Below are positions 30,213-35,212 of a DNA stretch of 35,212 bases, one piece after another (positions within the stretch are counted from its first letter, which is position 1; each line of letters opens with the position of its first letter). The stretch lies in the NCBI GenBank assembly GCA_017514975.1, contig JAFWIF010000004.1:1-35212 (forward strand), in the 5' to 3' direction. The stretch is from Candidatus Saccharimonadota bacterium. Its GTDB lineage: Bacteria > Patescibacteriota > Saccharimonadia > Saccharimonadales > Saccharimonadaceae. The position numbers were made by a program, and so were the translations under genes. The notes below the pieces were generated by a model. It saw only the letters and a program-made list of their open reading frames with translations. It was not told the DNA's origin and did no database searches.

Positions 30213-30419
30213 ATGGACGTTAAGTGCATGATTAAAGACTTTTTAGCGGAAAGAATACACAACACGAACGACGGCTCGGACGGCGTAAAGCTCGAGAGCG
30301 TACACGGACACGGCGACCAGGTCCGCTTAACGTCCGGCAACGGCGTGTCTTGTGTGGTAGATATTGAAGAGCTGATATCAGCGGCGACAAAATGCAGATT
30401 GAACAGCATAGGGAGATAA
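30213..30419 (+). CDS. Small unknown protein (68 aa)
   Basis: 68 residues: MDVKCMIKDFLAERIHNTND, VHGHGDQVRLTSGNGVSCVV and DIEELISAATKCRLNSIGR. Short helix, two or three beta strands, helix. AAGGGGG stands 11 nt before the ATG. It is followed by a gap of 9 nt to the next gene. No family recognised. Confidence 0.6.
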   Translation: MDVKCMIKDFLAERIHNTNDGSDGVKLESVHGHGDQVRLTSGNGVSCVVDIEELISAATKCRLNSIGR

Positions 30420-30428
30420 AAAGCGATC

Positions 30429-30812
30429 ATGGACTACAAAAAAGAGCTTGATTTAATCAAAATGGCGGAAGACAGAGCGCAGCAGTTAAGCAAGGCAGCA
30501 GGCAAGCTAAAACTCACGCTTGCGGCGCTTGAAGAGCTCGAAGACGGCGCACAGCTCACGCTCCGCATTGATTGCGGCGAGGGCGCCGAAATGAACATCG
30601 ACCGGGCATTGAACCGCGAGGGCATAACAAAGCATTTCAAAGGCATTTTAGAAGAAGCAGCGCGGCGGCAGTTCGTGACGCTGGCGAAAGTGTACGGGAA
30701 CGACCAGCGCGGCGAGGAAACACCCGAGAAGATAAAGACCGAACTTGTAATGGAGATCCCGGAGAGAAAAACGGCGGGGCGTGTTTATCAATTCGAGAGG
30801 GGGGCAAAATGA
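30429..30812 (+). CDS. Unknown protein (127 aa)
   Basis: 127 residues: N-terminal coiled coil DYKKELDLIKMAEDRAQQLS and KLKLTLAALEELEDG, then an acidic alpha/beta part (QLTLRIDCGEGAEMNID) and a C-terminal EIPERKTAGRVYQFERG. It overlaps the ArpU-like gene by 4 nt (ATGA at 30809). No family recognised. Confidence 0.6.
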   Translation: MDYKKELDLIKMAEDRAQQLSKAAGKLKLTLAALEELEDGAQLTLRIDCGEGAEMNIDRALNREGITKHFKGILEEAARRQFVTLAKVYGNDQRGEETPEKIKTELVMEIPERKTAGRVYQFERGAK

Positions 30813-31204
30813 CAGACCAGGAAACGAGGGCGCTCATTTCCGAAACGATCGAGGCGACCGTGGAACGGTTAAAAGCTGCCGGACTGCTACAGCAGACAAA
30901 GCGGAGCGCAAGGGAAAAGACCGAGGAGCTTTTGCGGCAATACCCTCTTTTCAAGCTCATAAAGGGCAAGCGCAGAACGATCGAGCTTGTGGCGCGAGTG
31001 GATGAAGCACTCGCAAAGATTGCGGCGGACCCATATTACAAGATCATTGAAAAGCACTATTTCAACCGCGAGGGGCTGGAAAATATCGCTTTTGATTTGG
31101 ACATAAGCACGAAAACAGCCCGGAAACATAAACAGCGGCTTTTGGGCGTTCTGTCTTCTCTTCTCTTTTCGGACGAAACAATACAGGAAATCTTTTTTAA
31201 ATAA
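30809..31204 (+). CDS. ArpU/RinA-type late transcription activator
   Basis: 131 residues. N-terminal helix LISETIEATVERLKAAGLLQ, a middle KTEELLRQYPLFKLIKG with VARVDEALAKIAADPYYKII, and a C-terminal sigma-like HTH NREGLENIAFDLDISTKTAR followed by KHKQRLLGVLSSLLF. This order and length match the ArpU/RinA family, which turns on late genes in Firmicutes phages. It is the last gene of the early operon, directly before the terminator and the late leader, the normal place. Confidence 0.88.
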   Translation: MTDQETRALISETIEATVERLKAAGLLQQTKRSAREKTEELLRQYPLFKLIKGKRRTIELVARVDEALAKIAADPYYKIIEKHYFNREGLENIAFDLDISTKTARKHKQRLLGVLSSLLFSDETIQEIFFK

Positions 31205-31231
31205 CGGGGCAAACAGCCCTGTTATTTTTTT
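31201..31231 (+). terminator. Terminator ending the early operon
   Basis: ATAACGGGGC (31201-31210) pairs with GCCCTGTTAT (31216-31225), loop AAACA, then six T. The stem overlaps the ArpU-like stop codon. Confidence 0.88.
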
Positions 31232-31598
31232 ACCCGTGCCACGCTTGCGCATTTGGGGCAGATTTGGGCGCTACTACCCTAACCCGATAAAATACCCGCC
31301 GAAATGATAAAAGGGACTTAAAGGGCGTTTAAATCGATTTAAAGGCTATAAAGCAAAAAATATATATCAAAAATTCGACCCGATTTGCACAAGATCAGCA
31401 ACGCCGCAAGCGGAATCCGACAACCTGGCAGAAAACCCCGCAAGCCGCACAAACAGAGAGGTTGTTGCTACTGCCCTATTTTTTCAAAAGTTCCCTTTTT
31501 GGGTCCTTTTCCGTTCCTTTTCCCGTTCCTTGTGGGGTTTTGGCACTTTTGCTACGATGAAAACGACAAAAAATCTATAGAAAAGGGGCTTTTTTACA
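31232..31598 (+). promoter_or_regulatory. Late control region/structured leader (367 nt, no gene)
   Basis: No credible reading frame lies between the terminator and the first lysis gene. It holds a perfect 16-bp palindrome TTTAAATCGATTTAAA (31328-31343) flanked by TTAAAGG repeats, a candidate binding site for the ArpU-like activator. At 31361 TATATATCAAAAA matches half of the cassette operators. Further right, AAAACCCCGCAAG (31432-31444) can pair with CTTGTGGGGTTTT (31529-31541), closing a 110-nt RNA domain, and ACAACCT (31420-31426) with AGGTTGT (31459-31465). A pyrimidine-rich stretch repeats CGTTCCTT. No clear -35 is seen, in keeping with an activated promoter. Confidence 0.6.
31328..31343. 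repeat. Perfect 16-bp palindrome in the late control region
   Basis: TTTAAATCGATTTAAA with direct TTAAAGG neighbours at 31318-31324 and 31339-31345. It is the best candidate activator site upstream of the late genes. Confidence 0.6.
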
Positions 31599-31898
31599 AT
31601 GACAATCGAGGTCGCGTTGCTTATATCGATATTATCCGTTGGGGCTGCAATCATTTTTGGCTTTGCCGCGTTCCGTCGCGGGCAGAAAGCCGACGACCGC
31701 AGCGAACAGGACAGCATGACCCGCGTTATTGTAAAGCTTGAAAGCATAAACGCCGACACGAACGAGATCAAGAACGACATAAAAAGCGTAAAAGCCGACG
31801 TGAGGCACAATTCCGAACAGATAATCCGCGTTGATGAATCATTAAAAAGCGCATGGAAACAGATAAACGAAATAAACGCACATATAAAAAGGGGGTAA
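31599..31898 (+). CDS. Membrane-anchored coiled-coil protein of the lysis module
   Basis: 99 residues. One N-terminal membrane helix (about 3-25, EVALLISILSVGAAIIFGFA) followed by a basic turn (RRGQKADDR) and a long coiled coil (KLESINADTNEIKNDIKSVK and IIRVDESLKSAWKQINEINA). Such proteins regularly precede the holin in Firmicutes phages (XhlA-like layout). It may help the holin or attach lysin to the membrane. AAAAGGGG lies 10 nt before the ATG; the next gene starts 5 nt after its stop. Confidence 0.7.
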   Translation: MTIEVALLISILSVGAAIIFGFAAFRRGQKADDRSEQDSMTRVIVKLESINADTNEIKNDIKSVKADVRHNSEQIIRVDESLKSAWKQINEINAHIKRG

Positions 31899-31903
31899 CG
31901 CTT

Positions 31904-32110
31904 ATGGGTACAAACTGGAAAAAGTGGGCTAAAGCGGCACTTATCCGCGCAATCCGCACTTTTGCGGAAAGCGCACTTGCTTACATCGGGACGGGCGCCC
32001 TTGTTTTGGGCGACGTAAACTGGCTCGGCGTTCTGTCTGCCGGAGCGTTCGGCTTTATCCTGGCAATCCTTATCGCCTTAACGGGTCTGCCCGAGGTTGA
32101 CGAAGAGTAA
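31904..32110 (+). CDS. Holin, r1t-like
   Basis: 68 residues from the ATG at 31904 (GGGGG upstream). Sequence WKKWAKAALIRAIRTFAESA, LAYIGTGALVLGDVNWLGVL and SAGAFGFILAILIALTGLPE gives two membrane segments (about 21-36 and 42-60) with a charged N terminus, the pattern of phage r1t holins. It makes the lesion that releases the lysin encoded next. Position and size agree. Confidence 0.85.
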   Translation: MGTNWKKWAKAALIRAIRTFAESALAYIGTGALVLGDVNWLGVLSAGAFGFILAILIALTGLPEVDEE

Positions 32111-32141
32111 GCAGCGCACAAGATCGAAAGAGGGTTGAAGC

Positions 32142-32678
32142 ATGGGAAGAATCGCAAGCTTTTGTAAATGGCTTGATAAACAGGTTGCAAACCACAGCTT
32201 GTATTTGTGGGGCGGACAGGGCGAGTTCGTCGAAAAGGACGGGCTTGTGGACGTAAACATGGTCGCCGTTATGGAACAGACCGCAGAAACCGCAAAGCGC
32301 GTGCTTGACCGTCTGATAGATTGCTATTTGGCGGGGTATGATATGTCAAAAGCCCGCTTTTTCGATTGTTCCGGGTTAGGCGTGACCTATTTCCTTGCTA
32401 AAGGCTATATATCACACGACACCACAGCGGACGGGCTTTACAAGCTTTGCAGCGTTCACCCGAGTTTCGAGAAGCTCAAAAAGGGTGACATGGTATTCAA
32501 GTCAAAGACCAGCAAAGGCACGTGGGGTCACGTTGGCTACGTCTCGGGCGTTGATGAAAACGGCGCTTTACTTGTCACCGAAGCACGCGGACGCAGCTAC
32601 GGCGTAGTGACCCGACCGCTCGACGTTGGCGGCTGGATAGGAACAGGACGCCCGGATTTTTGGAGCAAGGCAGCATGA
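32142..32678 (+). CDS. NlpC/P60-type endolysin
   Basis: 178 residues. Active-site Cys C76 in RFFDCSGLGVTYFLAKGY and His H130 in GTWGHVGYVSG, with YLWGGQGE (21-28) near the start, match NlpC/P60 cysteine peptidases that cut peptide stems of peptidoglycan. The third polar residue is probably in LVTEARG. No signal peptide, so release needs the holin. It lacks a separate wall-binding domain. Its stop overlaps the ParB-like start (ATGA at 32675). Confidence 0.88.
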   Translation: MGRIASFCKWLDKQVANHSLYLWGGQGEFVEKDGLVDVNMVAVMEQTAETAKRVLDRLIDCYLAGYDMSKARFFDCSGLGVTYFLAKGYISHDTTADGLYKLCSVHPSFEKLKKGDMVFKSKTSKGTWGHVGYVSGVDENGALLVTEARGRSYGVVTRPLDVGGWIGTGRPDFWSKAA

Positions 32679-33091
32679 GCAAAGAAGCTATAATCGAGCT
32701 TGAATATTTACCCGTTGACGCCTTAACGCCTTACGAGAACAACACCAGGGCGCACGGCGACACCGACGTCGACGCGATTTGCGAGAGCATTTCGCAATTT
32801 GGATTTTCGGACCCGATCGGCGTTTGGGGCGCGGAAAATGTGATTGTAGAGGGACACGGCAGACTGACCGCCGCAAAGCGGCTCGGGCTTGACACCGTTC
32901 CCGTTATCCATTTGGACCATTTAACCGACGAACAGCGCCGGGCGTATGCTATAGCGCACAATAAAACCGCCGAGCTTTCAAAGTGGGATTTTGAAAAGCT
33001 GGACCTTGAAATGGCAAGCCTTAAACAGATTGATTTTGTGGCTTTGGGTTTTGCCCCTATTTCTAACGTAGAGGGGGGGGGCGCAGCATGA
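32675..33091 (+). CDS. ParB/Srx-like domain, first part of a DNA-modification protein
   Basis: 138 residues from the ATG at 32675 (GGAG 9 nt upstream, overlapping the lysin stop). ParB-type fold: LEYLPVDALTPYENNTRAHG, AICESISQFGFSDPIGVW, IVEGHGRLTAAKRLGLDTVP, AYAIAHNKTAELSKWDFEKL. This domain commonly forms the N terminus of phage adenine methyltransferases, ending with a short linker (ALGFAP). Here the frame stops just after a run of nine G, and the methyltransferase continues in the +1 frame. Read without a shift it ends VEGGGAA; losing one G joins both parts into about 424 residues. Confidence 0.85.
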   Translation: MSKEAIIELEYLPVDALTPYENNTRAHGDTDVDAICESISQFGFSDPIGVWGAENVIVEGHGRLTAAKRLGLDTVPVIHLDHLTDEQRRAYAIAHNKTAELSKWDFEKLDLEMASLKQIDFVALGFAPISNVEGGGAA

Positions 33092-33950
33092 GTGGTTTAA
33101 CCGCGAAGAAAAGGACGGAAACGCCCACGAAGAGGGAAACGACGAATATAACGCTTTTGTCGATAAATTCGAGCAGCCGAAAACTACCGACGATTGCTAC
33201 ACGCCGGACAACGTTTACAACGTTGTAGCCGAGTGGGTTGCGAAAGAATACGGGAAAAATAAAGCCGATTTTGTGCGCCCGTTCTATCCGGGCGGCGATT
33301 ATCAGAACGAAAACTATAAAAAAGGCTGCACCGTGGTTGATAATCCGCCTTTTAGTATTCTTTCGGAAATCCTTAAATTTTACAACGCAAAAAAGATTGA
33401 TTATTTCCTATTCTGCCCTGGTCTTCTTTTGGGGACCGCTTGCAGGAACGGCGCGACGATCATTTGCACCGACGCGCAGATCATGTACGAAAACAAGGCG
33501 ATAATCAAAACGAATTTTGTCACCAACATGGAGCCGGACTTAATCGCGCGAGCGGTCCCGGAGCTTTTCGAGCTTATCAAAGAAGCTGACACCGCAAACC
33601 GCGCGGAACTGACGCGCACCAACCCTGTTTATAAATACCCGCCGAATTTACAGACGGCGGCAAGCCTTAATTATTTAGCGCACTACGGCGTGCCGTTCGC
33701 GATCAAGAGAAAAGCCGCCGTTGTGGTTGATGATTTGGACGCTATGAAAGCATACCAAAAGACCATATTTGGCGACGGGCTTTTGATATCTGACGAAGCG
33801 GCGGAGAAAGCAGCCGAAGCGGCGGAGAAAGCAGCCGAAGCGGCGGAGAAAGCAGCCGAAGCGGCGGCAAACGTCGAGGGCAGCGCAAAAAATCCGATTA
33901 TTTGGGAATTGTCGGAACGTGAAAAGGACATTATAAAAGGACTGGCATAA
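33072..33950 (+). CDS. DNA methyltransferase part (DNPPF motif), in +1 frame to ParB domain
   Basis: Open from 33072 to the stop at 33948-33950, with no ATG, GTG or TTG before GTG 33273. The family-like stretch before that point (HEWFNREEKDGNAHEEGN, KTTDDCYTPDNVYNVVAEWV) is normally part of the protein. RPFYPGGDYQ and VVDNPPFSIL (about 33339-33353) form the N6-adenine-type motif IV. The C-terminal region has an AEKAAEA repeat and ends SEREKDIIKGLA. Translation probably depends on slippage at the G9 run, giving a ParB-methyltransferase fusion. A start at GTG 33273 would yield a 225-residue protein lacking the conserved start. Confidence 0.75.
   Translation, partial: RGGAQHEWFNREEKDGNAHEEGNDEYNAFVDKFEQPKTTDDCYTPDNVYNVVAEWVAKEYGKNKADFVRPFYPGGDYQNENYKKGCTVVDNPPFSILSEILKFYNAKKIDYFLFCPGLLLGTACRNGATIICTDAQIMYENKAIIKTNFVTNMEPDLIARAVPELFELIKEADTANRAELTRTNPVYKYPPNLQTAASLNYLAHYGVPFAIKRKAAVVVDDLDAMKAYQKTIFGDGLLISDEAAEKAAEAAEKAAEAAEKAAEAAANVEGSAKNPIIWELSEREKDIIKGLA
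33073..33081 (+). other. G9 homopolymer at the ParB/methyltransferase junction
   Basis: Nine consecutive G. In-frame reading leads to TGA after seven more bases. One G fewer (or two more) gives continuous reading into the methyltransferase. Options are transcriptional slippage, phase variation, a real mutation, or a length error in the read. Confidence 0.8.
33795..33867 (+). repeat. 21-bp tandem repeat coding AEKAAEA heptads
   Basis: Three full copies of a 21-bp unit beginning GAAGCGGCGGAGAAAGCAGC (33795, 33816, 33837) and a partial fourth. It codes for a uniform Ala/Glu/Lys helix within the methyltransferase tail. Identical copies suggest recent expansion. Confidence 0.85.
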
Positions 33951-33966
33951 AAAGGAGTGGTTTTTT

Positions 33967-34470
33967 ATCGAGAAAAAGCAGAACGCAAAGAAGCCCCAAA
34001 AGAAGAAAATGGGGCGCCCGAGCGTATATGAAGACAGAATAAAACCATACTTGCCAAAAATCCACGAGTGGATCCAAGAGAAGTCCGAAAATCAGATAGC
34101 CCAAATATTGGGCGTAAGTATATCAGCGTGGCGGAAATACAGGGAACAGCATCCCGAATTTAAAGAAGCTTTGAAGCACGGGCGCGACGACCTTGTAAAG
34201 ACACTTTACAGCACACTCATAAAAAAAGCCGAGGGGTTCCAGTACACGGAATCCAAGACCATTGAGGAACGAAACCCCGATACGGGCGCCCTTGTGGTGA
34301 CACGCAAAGAGACATACACGCGAACAGCGCTCCCGGACGTTGCGGCGCTTAATTTACTTTTAAAGAACTACGACCGCGAAAATTGGGCGAATGACCCTCA
34401 AATGCTCGAATTAAGGAAACAGGAAATCGAGATACAGAAGCAGAAAGCGGAAGACGCGGGGTGGAGCTGA
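33967..34470 (+). CDS. HTH protein, TerS-like (second small-terminase candidate)
   Basis: Core from the ATG at 34009 is 153 residues: GRPSVYEDRIKPYLPKIHEW, KSENQIAQILGVSISAWRKY and EHPEFKEALKHGRDDLVKTL, followed by KAEGFQYTESKTIEE and ALPDVAALNLLLKNYDREN. This HTH plus central domain resembles small terminases of the GRPSKY type. A good AAGGAG (33952-33957) fits a start at ATC 33967, adding 14 basic residues (EKKQNAKKPQKKK); the ATG at 34009 has only a poor site. With the P27-like protein at 2777 the phage has two TerS-like genes. Confidence 0.7.
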   Translation: MEKKQNAKKPQKKKMGRPSVYEDRIKPYLPKIHEWIQEKSENQIAQILGVSISAWRKYREQHPEFKEALKHGRDDLVKTLYSTLIKKAEGFQYTESKTIEERNPDTGALVVTRKETYTRTALPDVAALNLLLKNYDRENWANDPQMLELRKQEIEIQKQKAEDAGWS

Positions 34471-34477
34471 TAAAGAT

Positions 34478-35170
34478 ATGTTTAGGCTTGAAACCTTTTA
34501 CCAGTCTAAAGAGTGGCTGGCTTTTCGTATGCAGGTTATAGAAGCCCGGACAGCCGAGGACGGGTATGTGTACGACGAAGTGACACACAAGCCCATTTTG
34601 AGGGCTTACGACCTTATACTACACCATAAAATTGAGCTGACGGACGAAAACGTCAACGATTTTAATATAAGCCTTAACCCCGACAATATTTTGATTGTTT
34701 CACATAAGACCCACAACAGGATCCATGATAATTTCGGGACGATCAGACGGCAGCAGGTTTTTATCGTTTACGGTCCGCCTTTATCCGGCAAGACAACCTG
34801 GGTGCATGAGAACAAAGGCGCCGGGGATTTGGTTGTTGATATGGACAGCATTTGGGAGTGCATAAGCGGCGGCAAAAGATACGACAAGCCGAACAGGCTA
34901 AAAGAAAACGCTTTCGCGGTCCGTGACTGTCTTCTTGATTGCGTTAAGTATCGGCGCGGCAAATGGAACAACGCCTATATAATCGGCGGCTATCCGCTGC
35001 AGAGTGAGCGCGACAGAATAGCCCGAGATTTGGCGGCGCGGCTGATATTTATTGACACCAGCGAAGCGGAGTGCTTAACACGTTTAGACGCTGACGAAGC
35101 ACGGCGCGGGATCCCGGAGTACGCGGGATATATTAAAGAGTGGTTTAATCGCTACAGACTGACGGGCTAA
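34478..35170 (+). CDS. HNH-like/P-loop kinase fusion protein
   Basis: 230 residues. Residues 1-88 have the phage HNH layout FYQSKEWLAFRMQVIEAR, LHHKIELTDENVNDFNISL and LNPDNILIVSHKTHNRIHDN (H49, H50, N70, H79, H83), but the zinc Cys pair usually found between the second and third block is missing (VYDEVTHKPIL in its place). Residues 93-230 form an AAA/kinase-like domain with Walker A YGPPLSGKTTW (G99-T106), a D-x-D in VVDMDSIW, and IFIDTSEAECLTRL. Such fusions appear near terminase genes; HNH proteins help packaging in cos phages. It starts 7 nt after the HTH gene and is the last gene before the right end. Confidence 0.8.
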   Translation: MFRLETFYQSKEWLAFRMQVIEARTAEDGYVYDEVTHKPILRAYDLILHHKIELTDENVNDFNISLNPDNILIVSHKTHNRIHDNFGTIRRQQVFIVYGPPLSGKTTWVHENKGAGDLVVDMDSIWECISGGKRYDKPNRLKENAFAVRDCLLDCVKYRRGKWNNAYIIGGYPLQSERDRIARDLAARLIFIDTSEAECLTRLDADEARRGIPEYAGYIKEWFNRYRLTG

Positions 35171-35212
35171 ACCCCGCCCCCCTACCTTGCTATTTTGAAA
35201 ATTTGGCGGAAG

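Noticed and set aside
33088-33228. Short frame starting at ATG 33088 as the start of the methyltransferase
   Set aside because: It is in the third frame, ends in a stop at about 33226 and shows no family-like sequence; the methyltransferase frame lacks that start.
1-35212. Diversity-generating retroelement, retron or toxin-antitoxin pair
   Set aside because: No reverse transcriptase motif, no template/variable repeat pair at the tail genes and no recognisable toxin were found.
1-35212. Alternative genetic code with recoded TAG or TGA
   Set aside because: Core genes are full length with standard stops, TGA and TAA are used throughout as true ends, and the integrase ends in TAG at a sensible place.

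Overview
The window reads as a complete or nearly complete genome of a temperate, long-tailed (siphovirus-type) phage of a low-GC-phylum Gram-positive host. A gut Clostridia host is most likely, judged from HK97-type head genes, r1t-like holin, ArpU/RinA-type late regulator, RecT/YqaJ recombination pair, DUF1351/DUF1064 genes, SigA-type promoters and GAGGG-rich ribosome binding sites. The standard bacterial code fits throughout. The phage attachment site (3' part of a tRNA-Lys gene flanked by integrase arm repeats) is whole and lies in the middle at about 19.4-19.75 kb. The late genes run off the right end and resume at the left end. Both facts suggest a circular or circularly permuted phage molecule opened at an arbitrary point, not an integrated prophage.

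Layout: (1) 99-2772, two probable tail-tip/receptor-binding genes and a small basic ORF. (2) 2777-17361, rightward structural operon: P27-like small terminase, large terminase interrupted by a LAGLIDADG intein, portal, prohead protease, major capsid, head fibre-like and decoration-like proteins, four connector/tail-completion proteins, major tail protein with a C-terminal Big_2 domain, tail assembly chaperone with a canonical -1 frameshift site, tape measure, Dit and a Gp37-like tail-associated protein, closed by a terminator. (3) 17478-19433, a self-contained cassette: leftward XRE repressor, divergent promoters, repeated TATATATCA-type operators, an ArdC-like antirestriction protein and four unknown small proteins. 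(4) 19422-19753, attP. (5) 19753-21129, leftward tyrosine integrase and a second XRE repressor. (6) 21315-31204, one long rightward early operon: Cro-like protein, candidate excisionase, YqaJ exonuclease, DUF1351, RecT, DUF1064 nuclease, a candidate replication initiator and iteron-like origin, C5 cytosine methyltransferase, HNH nuclease, zinc-ribbon proteins, a membrane-anchored SleB-like hydrolase, and an ArpU-like late activator followed by a terminator. (7) 31232-31598, a structured noncoding leader. (8) 31599-35170, coiled-coil membrane protein, holin, NlpC/P60 lysin, ParB-like domain and DNA methyltransferase in two frames joined at a G9 tract, HTH (TerS-like) protein, and an HNH/P-loop fusion. 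By circular closure the late transcript would continue into the tail genes at the left end.

The points most worth a second look are: an Ala1 (class 3 type) intein splitting the large terminase exactly in its Walker A lysine-serine bond; the G9 tract between the ParB domain and a methyltransferase that has no start codon of its own before its conserved region; two independent repressor/operator systems in one phage; the small-protein cassette next to attP, a candidate anti-defence island; and a clear iteron/DnaA-box origin. Function calls rest on recognised motifs and gene order; no database search was possible.
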